From NCBI RefSeq assembly GCF_000380005.1, contig NZ_KB904201.1, positions 1-59,653 of the forward strand: DNA of 59,653 bases, in the 5' to 3' direction. This document shows positions 19,694 through 30,251 of the stretch, in pieces. A model generated the notes under the pieces. The model was not told where the DNA came from. It did not search any database and worked only from the letters and a program-made list of their open reading frames with translations. The stretch's first letter is position 1, and each line of letters starts with the position of its first letter. The stretch comes from Streptococcus didelphis DSM 15616 (GTDB taxonomy: Bacteria > Bacillota > Bacilli > Lactobacillales > Streptococcaceae). The position numbers were made by a program, and so were the translations under genes.

Positions 19694-22336
19694 TTATTTA
19701 CGACGTCCAGGACGAGCTTGATAACCATAATAAGCATCTTCAATGATTTCTTGCATATGATCAACCATTGGTAAACGAGGATTTGCTGGTGAACATTGAT
19801 CTTCATAAGCCAGGTAGGCTAATTCCCGTGAATGTTCTCTCCATTCTTTTTCATCAATACCTTGATCACGGAAATTCATCTTGATTCCCAATCGAGTTCC
19901 GAGATCATATACTGCTTTAGCATAAGACTCAACCGCTTCTTCTGGTGTTGAAGCTGGTAAACCTAACAGTTTTGCAATATCTTGGTATTTTTCATCTGCA
20001 CGGTAATAGTTATATTTCGGCCATGTCGCTGTTTTAGCTGGACGTGTTCCATTATAGCGAATAACATATGGTAACAAGATGGCATTGGTACGACCATGAA
20101 TCGTATGGAATTGTGCTCCAATTTTGTGGGCCATCGAGTGGGAAATACCTAGGAAAGCATTGGCAAAAGCCATTCCAGCCATAGTTGATGCATTATGCAT
20201 TTTTTCACGTGATTCAAAATCAGCTTCTTTAACAGATTTTTCCAAGTAATCAAAAACAATCTTAATGGCTTGCAGAGCCATTCCATCTGTGAAATCATTA
20301 GCCATTTGAGACACATAGGCTTCTGTCGCATGGGTTAAAACGTCCATACCTGTATCAGCTGCGATAAATCCAGGAACAGTAAGTACCAAAGCTGGGTCAA
20401 CTATAGCAACTGTAGGTGTTAATGAATAGTCAGCAATTGGATATTTACGGTTGTTAGCTTTATCAGAAATAACTGCAAAAGGTGTTACTTCAGAACCTGT
20501 ACCAGATGTTGTCGGAATAGCAACAAATTTAGTTTTCTTCCCAAGTTCTGGGAATTTGAAGGCACGCTTACGAATGTCCATGAATTTTTGAACAAGGTCA
20601 TGAAAGTCTACTTCTGGTTGCTCATAGAAGAGCCACATAACCTTAGCAGCATCCATTGGTGAACCACCACCCAATGCAATAATAGTATCTGGCTGGAAGC
20701 TCCGCATAAGCTCAGTACCCTTCATAACTGTTGTAATGTCTGGATCTGGTTCAACTTCAGCAAAAATTTGGTAAGTTACCTTGTTACGACGAAGATGCAA
20801 TTGTTCTATGATACGATCCAAGAATCCAAGTTCAACCATGGAATTATCAGTAACAATCATAACACGTTCAACATCACGACATTTTTGTAGATATTGAATC
20901 GAATCACGCTCGAAGTATGTTTTTGAAGGAACTTTAAACCATTGCATATTATTTCTACGTCTTCCTACTTTTTTGATATTCAAGAGATTAACAGCACTAA
21001 CATTGTCACCTACTGAGTTACGGCCATAAGAACCGCAGCCCAAAGTTAGTGACGGTAAGAAAGCATTGTATACATCACCAATACCACCAAAGGTTGATGG
21101 TGAATTCCAAATAACACGGATAGCACGAATACGTTGACCAAATTCTTTAGCTAACTCAGAGTCATTAGTGTGAATGGCTGCTGAGTGACCAAGTCCATTA
21201 AATTCAACCATTTGACGCGCTTTTTCAACACCATCTTCACGAGACTCTGATTTCAAGACTGCAATAACAGGAGACAATTTTTCCCGTGTTAAAGGCTCTT
21301 TTTCAGAAACTTCTTTACATTCAGCTGCAAGAATATTTGTTCCTTCTGGAACAGTAAAACCAGCTTGCTCTGCAATCCAACTTGCTGGTTTTCCAACAAT
21401 ATTAGGATTAAGTTTAGCTCCTGCACAATTCTTCCCATTTGCCTTTACTCCAAAGCAAAATTCTTCTAGAAGAGCTTTTTCTTTTTTATTTACAAAATAA
21501 GTGTGATATGACTTTAATTCTGCAACAAATGAGTCATAGATTTCTTTATCAATAATAACGGCTTGTTCAGAAGCACAGACCATTCCATTGTCAAATGATT
21601 TAGACATCACAATATCATGCGCAGCTTGACGAATATTAGCAGATTTTTCAACATAAGCAGGTACATTACCAGCACCTACTCCAAGAGCAGGTTTTCCACA
21701 TGAATAAGCTGCTTTAACCATTGCATTACCACCAGTGGCAAGAATAGTTGCAATACCATCATGATTCATTAAAGCATTTGTTGCTTCAAGAGATGGACTT
21801 TCCACCCACTGAACACAGTTTTCAGGAGCCCCAGCAGCTACAGCCGCATCACGGATAATTTGCGCAGCATGTGCAGATGATTCTTGAGCTGAAGGATGAA
21901 AGGCAAAGATAATTGGGTTACGTGTTTTTAATGAAATCAAGGACTTAAAGATTGCTGTGGAAGTTGGATTAGTTGTTGGAGTAATTCCACAAATAACACC
22001 GACTGGCTCTGCTATCAAGGTCAAGCCTGTCACATCATCTTCTTCAATAACACCAACTGTTTTTTGATGACGCATATTATTAACAACATGTTCACAGGCA
22101 AAGAGGTTTTTGGTCGCCTTATCTTCAAAGACACCTCTACCTGTTTCATCATAAGCATGCTTAGCAAGTTCACCATGAGCATCAAGTGCTGCCACTGAAG
22201 CCTTAGCTACAATATAATCTACCTGTTCTTGATTTAATTGACGCATTGCTTCAAGTGCTACCAATCCTTTTTGGACCAGCTGGTCAATTGTAGCTGCTAC
22301 ACTTGATGGTTCATCAGTTTTTATTCCCTTACTCAT
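19694..22336 (-). CDS. adhE: bifunctional acetaldehyde-CoA/alcohol dehydrogenase AdhE
   Basis: 880 aa. The N-terminal aldehyde dehydrogenase half (about 1-440) reduces acetyl-CoA to acetaldehyde; its nucleophile is C254 in GMVCASEQ. The C-terminal iron-dependent alcohol dehydrogenase half (about 450-870) has the GGGSPMDAAK cofactor loop and the metal histidines in HSMAHKIGAQFHTIHG. It regenerates two NAD+ per ethanol during mixed-acid fermentation and forms spirosomes in other species. Own promoter with a Rex-like operator; good ribosome-binding site AAAAGGAG. Confidence 0.97.
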   Translation of the reverse strand: MSKGIKTDEPSSVAATIDQLVQKGLVALEAMRQLNQEQVDYIVAKASVAALDAHGELAKHAYDETGRGVFEDKATKNLFACEHVVNNMRHQKTVGVIEEDDVTGLTLIAEPVGVICGITPTTNPTSTAIFKSLISLKTRNPIIFAFHPSAQESSAHAAQIIRDAAVAAGAPENCVQWVESPSLEATNALMNHDGIATILATGGNAMVKAAYSCGKPALGVGAGNVPAYVEKSANIRQAAHDIVMSKSFDNGMVCASEQAVIIDKEIYDSFVAELKSYHTYFVNKKEKALLEEFCFGVKANGKNCAGAKLNPNIVGKPASWIAEQAGFTVPEGTNILAAECKEVSEKEPLTREKLSPVIAVLKSESREDGVEKARQMVEFNGLGHSAAIHTNDSELAKEFGQRIRAIRVIWNSPSTFGGIGDVYNAFLPSLTLGCGSYGRNSVGDNVSAVNLLNIKKVGRRRNNMQWFKVPSKTYFERDSIQYLQKCRDVERVMIVTDNSMVELGFLDRIIEQLHLRRNKVTYQIFAEVEPDPDITTVMKGTELMRSFQPDTIIALGGGSPMDAAKVMWLFYEQPEVDFHDLVQKFMDIRKRAFKFPELGKKTKFVAIPTTSGTGSEVTPFAVISDKANNRKYPIADYSLTPTVAIVDPALVLTVPGFIAADTGMDVLTHATEAYVSQMANDFTDGMALQAIKIVFDYLEKSVKEADFESREKMHNASTMAGMAFANAFLGISHSMAHKIGAQFHTIHGRTNAILLPYVIRYNGTRPAKTATWPKYNYYRADEKYQDIAKLLGLPASTPEEAVESYAKAVYDLGTRLGIKMNFRDQGIDEKEWREHSRELAYLAYEDQCSPANPRLPMVDHMQEIIEDAYYGYQARPGRRK

Positions 22337-22387
22337 TCGAGACTCCTTTTATTTGTTAAAAGCTTCACAATTTTTAGTTACAAGATT

Positions 22388-22426
22388 ATTATATCATTTT
22401 TTATAAGTTTGTAAATAGTTTCACAA
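22388..22426 (-). promoter_or_regulatory. adhE promoter with Rex-like operator
   Basis: Minus strand: TTTACA, 16 bp, TATAAT (22388-22393). The -35 lies inside TTGTGAAACTATTTACAA (22409-22426), which differs from the Rex consensus at one position. A further inverted pair TTCACAA/TTGTGAA overlaps it upstream. The remaining gap to 22637 holds only the terminator at 22544-22574. Confidence 0.7.
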
Positions 22427-22543
22427 GCATTTTGTGAACTTTTTTTCAATCTTTTTCTAACTTTCGTGAAACCTTGAAACATAAGGATTTCCAGCTTTTG
22501 GAAATTTCTTGAAAAACCTTTTTCTATCTATTCTTAAATATCT

Positions 22544-22574
22544 AAAAAGGCTCAGCACTTAAGCCAAACCTTTT
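22544..22574 (-). terminator. terminator of the acyltransferase operon
   Basis: AAAAGGTTTGGCT pairs with AGCC and CTTTTT on the minus strand, followed by TTTTTAG. Confidence 0.65.
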
Positions 22575-22637
22575 CTAATTTATTTTTACAAGTAAATCAT
22601 ATCTTTAATAAGAGATTGACTGATTACAACTAAAGGC

Positions 22638-24416
22638 TTACTTAGCTTTTTGCTTAGCAATACGTGTAACGGCATCTTTAATAGTATTTACATAAAGGTC
22701 GGCTCCCTTAGTATCTGAATCACTATAATGTACACCGTCGCTACCATACCAAATATCAGGATTTTCTAAAGCCACTTTATACCAGTCTGCAACTGTGATA
22801 TAGGAATATTTCTTAGCTAATTTCAATTCATAGTCTCTTACTTTTGCAATAGAAGAAAGGTCCTTAGCATTATAAGGAGAGACTAGGACAAGCCGATTAC
22901 CTTTTGGAAGATCATCAACAAATTTCTGAAGAGCTTCTTGATAATTATCTAGAGAATTAACACCCACCGCTAAAACTGTTGTCTTAGAAAGAGAATGATT
23001 CTTAATGTGATTATCAAAAATATCATAAGCTATACTGAAATTTCGACTAACAGCGGCATCTAATTGTGCTGTCGGCATAATCTTAGAAAATGCTGCATTT
23101 GAACGCAAGGCTACAGAATCTCCAATAATGCTAACATCACTCAAGGCATTAGCATCACCTGCTGCCAGAGTATGTGTTCTATTGATATTTGCTTGCCCTT
23201 GTTGTAAGGTTCCAACCAATAATTCCTTTTCAAATTTGCCTACGTTTGGAGCCCCAGCACTTCGTGCAATAGTGACCGTTAACAAAGCAAGACCAGCTAC
23301 AATTATCCATTTTGTATAGGGTTTTAAGTCAAGAGCTAAGCCAAACAATTCTGGTTTCTTACCTGCAATAAAGGGCTCGATGACATAATAAGACAGTGAA
23401 GCAAAAATAGCAGAGAAGAGCACGGTTAGAAGAACCGCTAACCAGTTAGGCATTAACTGACTAAAAATAATGTAGAAAGGCCAATGGAAAAGATAAACAC
23501 CATAACTTATATCGGCAATGTAGGTGATAATAAATGGCTCTTCCCAGTCTGGTGTTTGTTCATGAAGAACCCTTGCAGAATAAATCATAACTGCTGTAAA
23601 CAAGCTAGCCAAAACAAAGCCAAACAGATAAGTCATGATATGATTAAAATCAAGCGACAAGGTAAGAAGAAACAAGAGTATAAAAGATCCTACCATAAAG
23701 GCTATCACATATTTTCTTGGCCAGAGTCGGCTATTTTTTTGAAGCCTTACGGTTGTATCTTTAATTCCTGATATGGTTGCAAACATTGACCCAATAAAGA
23801 AAGGAAAAATGTGCGAAAGACTTGAGAAGTAAATCAAGGAGAAATTACTTACAAAAAATGCTCTGACAAACATGCTTAGAAAACTTACAGCAAAAATAAT
23901 GTTTGAAATAATAAATAATAAGCCTCGGAACTGCTTATCAGTATAGTCTCTTTTAGCGAGGAACCACACTAACAGACCCCATAGTAAGTAAAAATGAACT
24001 TCAATGGCCAAACTCCATGTATGAACAAACAAATGAGGAATAAATTGACTCTCATAACTACTTCCCGTTAAAATCTCATAAAAATTAGTGGTAAAACCAA
24101 TACTTGCTGCAATTTGCTGGCCAAGGCTAGCCACAAAGTCACTCTTAACCAAGTAGGTAAAAGGTATTATGATTAAAACCATTAACACTAAAGGTGGAAC
24201 TATACGATAAAAACGCCTTCTATAAAAGCCAATAAGATCTATCTTATCATTTTTAGCATATTCATCTATTAACAAGGCTGTAATTAGAAAACCAGAAAAG
24301 GTAAAAAAGATATCAACACCAATAAAACCACCTGGAAAGCTATTCTTAAAAAAATGATAGAGTAAAACTAACAAAAGTCCTGTTACTCTAATGAACGAAA
24401 ACCATTTTATTCTCAT
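22638..24416 (-). CDS. OatA-like membrane O-acyltransferase with SGNH domain
   Basis: 592 aa. N-terminal acyltransferase-3 domain with about ten membrane helices (about 1-365), including the active-site region GVDIFFTFSGFLIT and HTWSLAIEVHFYLLW. A C-terminal extracellular SGNH/GDSL-type esterase-fold domain carries GDS with S434, and D560 and H563 in SDGVHYSD. This architecture is that of OatA peptidoglycan O-acetyltransferases, which give lysozyme resistance, and of other envelope-glycan acyltransferases. The target here is inferred. It overlaps the MORN gene by 4 bp, so the two are translationally coupled. Confidence 0.88.
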   Translation of the reverse strand: MRIKWFSFIRVTGLLLVLLYHFFKNSFPGGFIGVDIFFTFSGFLITALLIDEYAKNDKIDLIGFYRRRFYRIVPPLVLMVLIIIPFTYLVKSDFVASLGQQIAASIGFTTNFYEILTGSSYESQFIPHLFVHTWSLAIEVHFYLLWGLLVWFLAKRDYTDKQFRGLLFIISNIIFAVSFLSMFVRAFFVSNFSLIYFSSLSHIFPFFIGSMFATISGIKDTTVRLQKNSRLWPRKYVIAFMVGSFILLFLLTLSLDFNHIMTYLFGFVLASLFTAVMIYSARVLHEQTPDWEEPFIITYIADISYGVYLFHWPFYIIFSQLMPNWLAVLLTVLFSAIFASLSYYVIEPFIAGKKPELFGLALDLKPYTKWIIVAGLALLTVTIARSAGAPNVGKFEKELLVGTLQQGQANINRTHTLAAGDANALSDVSIIGDSVALRSNAAFSKIMPTAQLDAAVSRNFSIAYDIFDNHIKNHSLSKTTVLAVGVNSLDNYQEALQKFVDDLPKGNRLVLVSPYNAKDLSSIAKVRDYELKLAKKYSYITVADWYKVALENPDIWYGSDGVHYSDSDTKGADLYVNTIKDAVTRIAKQKAK

Positions 24417-24817
24417 TTTTGATAAATCCCCTGCTTAAAGGTTCCTTTATAAACCTTATTATCTTTTGCTTTTAACACACCTTTACCATCAGCTTGACCT
24501 TCTTTGAACTGACCCTTATAAGACCAGCCGGTGCTTGCCTTGAAGTAACCTTCGCCATCAAAATAGCCATTTTTAAAATGCCCCTGATAAGTATCCCCAT
24601 TCTCATAGACCAATTTCCCCTGACCATTCATGCGATGATTAACAACATAACCGGTATATTTTAGTTTCCCTTGATTATAGATTAGAGCTCTATGCGACCT
24701 GGTATTTATTGTCAAGACTGACAGACCGCAAACAAAAATAATAATAATCGAAAGGATTTCTATCTTTTCTCTTGTTATATTCAACTTTTGAATAAAGTCA
24801 TTTAGCTTTTTCATCAT
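24413..24817 (-). CDS. membrane-anchored MORN-repeat protein
   Basis: 134 aa. One membrane helix (about 20-37), then three or four MORN-type repeats: MNGQGKLVYENGDTYQGHFK, FDGEGYFKASTGWSYKGQFK and ADGKGVLKAKDNKVYKGTFK. The repeats should face outside the cell. MORN repeats often scaffold or bind lipid or enzymes; the 4-bp overlap with the acyltransferase suggests it assists that enzyme. Function unproven. Confidence 0.8.
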   Translation of the reverse strand: MMKKLNDFIQKLNITREKIEILSIIIIFVCGLSVLTINTRSHRALIYNQGKLKYTGYVVNHRMNGQGKLVYENGDTYQGHFKNGYFDGEGYFKASTGWSYKGQFKEGQADGKGVLKAKDNKVYKGTFKQGIYQK

Positions 24818-24856
24818 TATTCTCTTCTATGTTTTTATTTTTTATTGGTTAAAAAC

Positions 24857-25282
24857 TTAACTTATAATAGAAGCCCAGTTCTTACAACCTACTTGAACCA
24901 ACTGATAAGTTTCTTCAAAATCTCCTGTATACCAAGGATCAGGAACTCCACCTTCTATGAAAAGGTGTATTTTACTATCCCATCTACCTTTTGAAAGTGC
25001 CAGCAAGTCCTTAACATTTTCCTTGTCCATACCAATAAGATAGTCAAAAGCTTCCAAGTCTCTTTCTGTAATTTGAAGCGATCGCTTCTTTTTATCATAA
25101 TCAATCGCATATTTTGTTAAGATTTTCTGAGTTCCTGGATGAATAGGATTCCCATGTTCCCAATTAGAAGTTCCTCTACTTTCCACAGCAATATCTTCTC
25201 CAGCAAGCATTGTCTTCATAACAAATTCTGCCATTGTGCTTCTACAAATGTTACCTAAACATACAAAACAAACTTTCTTCAT
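24857..25282 (-). CDS. low-molecular-weight protein tyrosine phosphatase
   Basis: 141 aa. The P-loop CLGNICRS near the N-terminus gives the CX5R nucleophile C8 and R14, and the general acid is D115 in DPWYTGDF. The family dephosphorylates protein tyrosines in the cytoplasm; streptococcal members affect envelope and virulence traits. It leads the group with the MORN and acyltransferase genes. An extended -10 (TGTTATAAT) lies just upstream. Confidence 0.93.
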   Translation of the reverse strand: MKKVCFVCLGNICRSTMAEFVMKTMLAGEDIAVESRGTSNWEHGNPIHPGTQKILTKYAIDYDKKKRSLQITERDLEAFDYLIGMDKENVKDLLALSKGRWDSKIHLFIEGGVPDPWYTGDFEETYQLVQVGCKNWASIIS

Positions 25283-25475
25283 GAAAAAACTCCTTCATTC
25301 TATTATAACAAAATATTACCATCTAAGGGAAAAATGGTCCCGTAATTTTCTCACATTTTAAAATTTGGTTACAAAACTATTTTTTAGGTAACTATATTCT
25401 AGTTAGTCACTAAAATTTATAGATTTTTTGAGAAGATCTCTAAGTTTATTTTGTAAAACTTAAACTTTTCTAAAA

Positions 25476-25521
25476 TTAAAAAAGCCTTTATCAGTTCATA
25501 ATGAGCTGACAAAAGCTTTTT
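25476..25521 (-). terminator. terminator of the deo operon
   Basis: AAAAAGCTTTTGTCAG pairs with CTGATAAAGGCTTTTT on the minus strand, followed by TTAATTTTAG. The rest of the gap 25283-25475 shows no gene. Confidence 0.75.
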
Positions 25522-25546
25522 GAAAATGACTGTAATAAAATAAAGG

Positions 25547-27241
25547 TTAGTCGACTTTTTCAATTCTTGCATAACAAGTATCTTCAATAAGATCTAATTT
25601 ATCAATACTATCTTGTAAGCTATTACCAATAGTGTAAATATATATCTTAATTTTTGGTTCTGTTCCTGAAGGACGTAGAGCAAACCATGACCCATCATTA
25701 AAGTAATATTTCAAGCAGTTTTGTTTAGGGAAATCAAGATAGCCTTCTTTAAAGTCAATAGTATCTTTAAGTGTTAATTCTCCCATAGTATCAATTGGTT
25801 TATTTCGGAAGTCTTCCATAATGCGACCAATCCGTTCTTGACCTTCAATACCTTCTAGTTCAAGGGCAAATTGTCTTTCATTATAGTAGCCAAATTCTTT
25901 ATAAATAGCTTCTAAAACATCTAGCAAGCTTTGACCTTTTGCTTTATAATAAGCTGCCATTTCAACAACCATCATGGCTGCGCTGACACCGTCTTTATCT
26001 CTAACAAAGGTTCCGTAGCAAAAACCAATACTTTCTTCATATCCAAAAACATATGTATGCTCTTTTGTGAGTTCATATTCATTAGCTCTACCACAGATAT
26101 TCTTAAAGCCAGTTAGGGTTTCAACAGTTTCAACACCATATTTTTGGGCAATAACTTTTGATAGGTCCCCTGTAACAATTGATTTTACTAAGACAGGATT
26201 TGCTGGTAAATCATTTAATTCAGCTCTTTGAGAGAAAATATAGTAAGAAAGTAAGGCTCCGATTTTATTGCCATTAATGAAAACATAATCTCCATTAGAA
26301 TCTTTAACTTCTAAAGCAAGACGGTCACTGTCTGGGTCAGTTGCAATTAAAATATCGGCATCTTTTTCTTTACCAAGTTTTTCAGAATAGGCAAAGGTCT
26401 TAGGAAATTCTGGATTAGGATACCCTACAGTTGTGAAATCTGGATCAGGTTTTTCTTGCTCTGCGACAACAAAAATGTTTTTAAAGCCTCGTCTGTCTAG
26501 GATATCTCTAACAGGGAGATTACCAACACCATTAAGTGGCGTGTAGACAACACGAATAGATTTATCAATATCCTTATCATTGATGCTTAAAGAAAGTACT
26601 TCTTGTTTATAATCTTCTTCAATCTTATCATCAATATACTGTGTCAAACCCTTTTCAATTGCTTCTTCAAAAGGAATTTGTTTGATATCTTGGAAGTTCT
26701 CAATCTTATCCATATGATCAGAGATTTGACTAGCAATATCATCAAGGATTTGTGAGCCTTCTTTCCAATAAGCTTTATAACCATTATACTCTTGAGGGTT
26801 ATGGCTAGCTGTCACCATAACACCAGAAATACAATTTAAAGCTCTCACAGCATAAGAACACATTGGTGTAGGACGAATTCCTTTATAAACATAGGATTTG
26901 ATTCCATTTGCTGCCATGATAGAACAGGTTAATTCAGCAAATTCTTTTGACTTATATCGCACATCATAACAAACTGCAATACCTCTATCAATAGCTTCTT
27001 GCCCATGATCAATAATAGTATAAGCTAAAGCTTGCGCAGCTTTACCAACCATATAAATATTCATACGATTAGTTCCAGCTCCAAGTTTTCCTCTAAGGCC
27101 AGCAGTTCCAAATTCCAGACCCTTATAAAATCTGTCTTGAATTTCGGCATCATTATCTTGGATAGCTAATAAATCACTTCGGGTTTCTTCATTGAAATGG
27201 TCATTTTGTAACCATTGTTCATATACTTCTTTATAATTCAT
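25547..27241 (-). CDS. phosphosugar mutase (phosphoglucomutase/phosphomannomutase family)
   Basis: 564 aa alpha-D-phosphohexomutase. Phosphoserine S146 in TASHNPQEYNGYK, metal loop ATDPDSDR, and sugar-binding GYEESIGF with C-terminal phosphate-binding RPSGTEPKIKIY are all present. It would normally convert glucose-1-P and glucose-6-P. Its place as last gene of a deoxynucleoside operon that lacks deoB suggests it may act as the phosphopentomutase, turning (deoxy)ribose-1-P into the 5-P used by DeoC. That role is inference. Confidence 0.85.
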   Translation of the reverse strand: MNYKEVYEQWLQNDHFNEETRSDLLAIQDNDAEIQDRFYKGLEFGTAGLRGKLGAGTNRMNIYMVGKAAQALAYTIIDHGQEAIDRGIAVCYDVRYKSKEFAELTCSIMAANGIKSYVYKGIRPTPMCSYAVRALNCISGVMVTASHNPQEYNGYKAYWKEGSQILDDIASQISDHMDKIENFQDIKQIPFEEAIEKGLTQYIDDKIEEDYKQEVLSLSINDKDIDKSIRVVYTPLNGVGNLPVRDILDRRGFKNIFVVAEQEKPDPDFTTVGYPNPEFPKTFAYSEKLGKEKDADILIATDPDSDRLALEVKDSNGDYVFINGNKIGALLSYYIFSQRAELNDLPANPVLVKSIVTGDLSKVIAQKYGVETVETLTGFKNICGRANEYELTKEHTYVFGYEESIGFCYGTFVRDKDGVSAAMMVVEMAAYYKAKGQSLLDVLEAIYKEFGYYNERQFALELEGIEGQERIGRIMEDFRNKPIDTMGELTLKDTIDFKEGYLDFPKQNCLKYYFNDGSWFALRPSGTEPKIKIYIYTIGNSLQDSIDKLDLIEDTCYARIEKVD

Positions 27242-27302
27242 TCCACTTATCCTTTTCTAAATATAGAATAATTACTCCTATCAGGTTACTTAATACTTAT
27301 TC

Positions 27303-27977
27303 TTAATAACTATTTTCTTCAGCAGCTTCATTTTTTATAAGTTTAATAATGCGGCTTGTTCCCAAACGAGATGCTCCAAGTTCAATGAACTTTTCGGCAT
27401 CTTCCAAGGAAGAAATACCACCTGCAGCTTTGATTTTGACATCTTTCCCAACATGCTTAGCCATTATTTCAACATCTTTAAAAGTTGCTCCTCCTGTTGA
27501 AAATCCAGTTGAAGTTTTAATAAAATCAGCACCAGAGCGTGTCACTACACCACATAATTCAATAAGTTCTTCCTCGCTTAACTGACATGTTTCAACAATG
27601 ACTTTTAAGATGTGGTTTTGACAAGCAGCCTTAATCTGACGGATTTCTTCTTCAATCGCATCAAAATGACCATTTTTAACATCAGTTAAATTAATAACCA
27701 TATCAATTTCATCAGCCCCATTTGCAATAGCATCTTTTGTTTCAAATACTTTACTTGCACTTGTGCTGTAACCATTTGGAAAACCAATAACAGTACAGAT
27801 AGCTAATTTACCAGAAACGTAGTCTGCTGCCTTTTTAACATAAGAAGCTGGAATACAAGCTGACGCTGTATGATAATACATGGCATCATCTAAAATAACT
27901 TTGATTTCTGGCCAAGTTGCTGTTGTTGTCAACAAGGTATGGTCAACTGTTTTTAAAATATCTTCTTTTTTCATCAT
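27303..27977 (-). CDS. deoC: deoxyribose-phosphate aldolase
   Basis: 224 aa TIM barrel that cleaves 2-deoxyribose-5-phosphate to glyceraldehyde-3-P and acetaldehyde. The Schiff-base lysine is K154 in [13 protein letters not shown], and D92 is in EIDMVINL. It starts 27 bp after nupC and precedes the phosphosugar mutase by 61 bp. The acetaldehyde product could be removed by the alcohol dehydrogenases encoded nearby. Confidence 0.95.
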   Translation of the reverse strand: MMKKEDILKTVDHTLLTTTATWPEIKVILDDAMYYHTASACIPASYVKKAADYVSGKLAICTVIGFPNGYSTSASKVFETKDAIANGADEIDMVINLTDVKNGHFDAIEEEIRQIKAACQNHILKVIVETCQLSEEELIELCGVVTRSGADFIKTSTGFSTGGATFKDVEIMAKHVGKDVKIKAAGGISSLEDAEKFIELGASRLGTSRIIKLIKNEAAEENSY

Positions 27978-28004
27978 TTTTTATTCTTCTTTTTCTATTT
28001 AAGT

Positions 28005-29207
28005 TTAAAACAAAGTGACAATCCCTACAAGCATAGCACTTAACATACTTACAGCGATACCACCAAGCATAGCTCTAAATACTAATCTTGCTAAAACACC
28101 ACGTTTTTCTGGACATAAAACAGCAATCCCTGAAACACAAATTCCAAGACTTGATAAATTAGCAAAACCACAAAGTGAAATAGTTGCTACCAAGGCTGTA
28201 CGATAGTCAAGAGATTTAATAATTTGTCCTAAATGTTGAAAGGCTACAAACTCATTTAAAATCAATTTGCTTCCTAGTAGGTTTCCTTCAAGTAAGATAT
28301 TTTTACCTTCAAAGCCCATCAAGAAACCAAATGGCGCAAACACATATGAGAAAATTTGTTCCAGTTTAAGTCCAAACACTCCTAAAATCATATTAGCCAA
28401 GGCTACTAAACCAACAAAGGCAATTAAGCTTGCTCCGATAGAAAATGCCATTTGGGCCCCAGTGCTAGCACCCTCAGCAATAGCATCTATTACGTTTGCA
28501 TTCTTCCCTTTATTGTCCATTTTAACATCTTCAATTTCTTGGAAGGCTTCTGTTTGTGGTAGTAAAACCTTAGCTACAAGAATACTTCCAATTGGTACCA
28601 TAGTTGAAGCAATTAGCAAGTATTGCATAGGGATTCCAAGTGCAATATAGCCTCCTAAAATAGACACTGACATACTACCCATACCTGAAACAAGGACAAC
28701 CATAACTTCACTGTCTGTCATACGTTTTAAGTATTTACTAACAAGAATTGGACTGTCAGTTTGTCCTAAAAACATATTAGCAACTGCTACAAAACTTTCA
28801 ACCTCAGATGTCTTCATTAATTTTCCGACACCCTTACCAATCCATTTAACGACAAAACCTAAAACACCGATATAATATAGTAAGCTAACCAAGGCAGATA
28901 GGAAAACAATATTTCCTAGTGTTTGAATAGCAAAAATAAAACCTGTTGGTGCTCCATGATCAGCAAGAGAACCAAAAACAAAGTTTAGTCCTGCCTGGCC
29001 ACAATTGATAACATTGGTCACTCCGTCAGAGACAACACTAACTACTTTTTGCCCTAATGGTATTCTAACTAATACCAGAGCAATAATCAACTGAACGACT
29101 AAAGCTTTAGCAATTAATTTAAAAGAAACTGCTTTACGATTAAAAGAAATCAAATATAAGAGAGCAATAATACTAATTATTCCAAGTAGACTGTAAATAA
29201 ATTGCAT
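28005..29207 (-). CDS. nupC: NupC-type nucleoside transporter (CNT family)
   Basis: 400 aa, about ten hydrophobic segments. The motifs GQTDSPILVSKYL and NEFVAFQHLG are those of concentrative nucleoside transporters, which take up nucleosides with H+ or Na+. Encoded 9 bp after the phosphorylase, so import and phosphorolysis are co-expressed. Confidence 0.93.
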   Translation of the reverse strand: MQFIYSLLGIISIIALLYLISFNRKAVSFKLIAKALVVQLIIALVLVRIPLGQKVVSVVSDGVTNVINCGQAGLNFVFGSLADHGAPTGFIFAIQTLGNIVFLSALVSLLYYIGVLGFVVKWIGKGVGKLMKTSEVESFVAVANMFLGQTDSPILVSKYLKRMTDSEVMVVLVSGMGSMSVSILGGYIALGIPMQYLLIASTMVPIGSILVAKVLLPQTEAFQEIEDVKMDNKGKNANVIDAIAEGASTGAQMAFSIGASLIAFVGLVALANMILGVFGLKLEQIFSYVFAPFGFLMGFEGKNILLEGNLLGSKLILNEFVAFQHLGQIIKSLDYRTALVATISLCGFANLSSLGICVSGIAVLCPEKRGVLARLVFRAMLGGIAVSMLSAMLVGIVTLF

Positions 29208-29216
29208 GCTTTTTTC

Positions 29217-30029
<813 letters not shown>

Positions 30030-30085
30030 CTAAAATTTTATACACTTGTATAATAGCATGTCTATTTATTTTTGTAAACGCTTTT
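30030..30085 (-). promoter_or_regulatory. deo operon promoter with palindromic operator
   Basis: Minus-strand TTTACA, 17-bp spacer and TATTAT. The -10 is overlapped by the perfect palindrome TTATACACTTGTATAA (30038-30053), a likely operator for the divergent GntR regulator. A partial cre, TGTAAACGC (30073-30081), covers the -35, suggesting CcpA input. Confidence 0.65.
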
Positions 30086-30198
30086 TTAATAAATATTTTT
30101 TGATAAAACCATTTAATTCAACTTTCCGACAAATATTTCTCATCTATTATTGGGACTAAAAGGGTTAGTATTTTTAGAAAAAAAGAAAAGTAAAACGC

Positions 30199-30235
30199 TT
30201 GCACTTTAGACAAGATTCCATTAAACTAATCTTGT
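30199..30235 (+). promoter_or_regulatory. gntR-type regulator promoter with dyad
   Basis: Plus-strand TTGCAC (30199-30204), 17 bp, TAAACT (30222-30227). The inverted repeat ACAAGATT/AATCTTGT (30210-30235) brackets the -10, which would suit autoregulation, although its sequence differs from the palindrome at the deo promoter. Confidence 0.55.
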
Positions 30236-30251
30236 TGATGAGGTAGATGAA

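Noticed and set aside
24413..24817. MORN repeats as a tandem DNA repeat or CRISPR-like array
   Set aside because: The periodicity is at protein level only; the DNA units differ and there are no conserved spacers. No CRISPR array was seen anywhere in the window.
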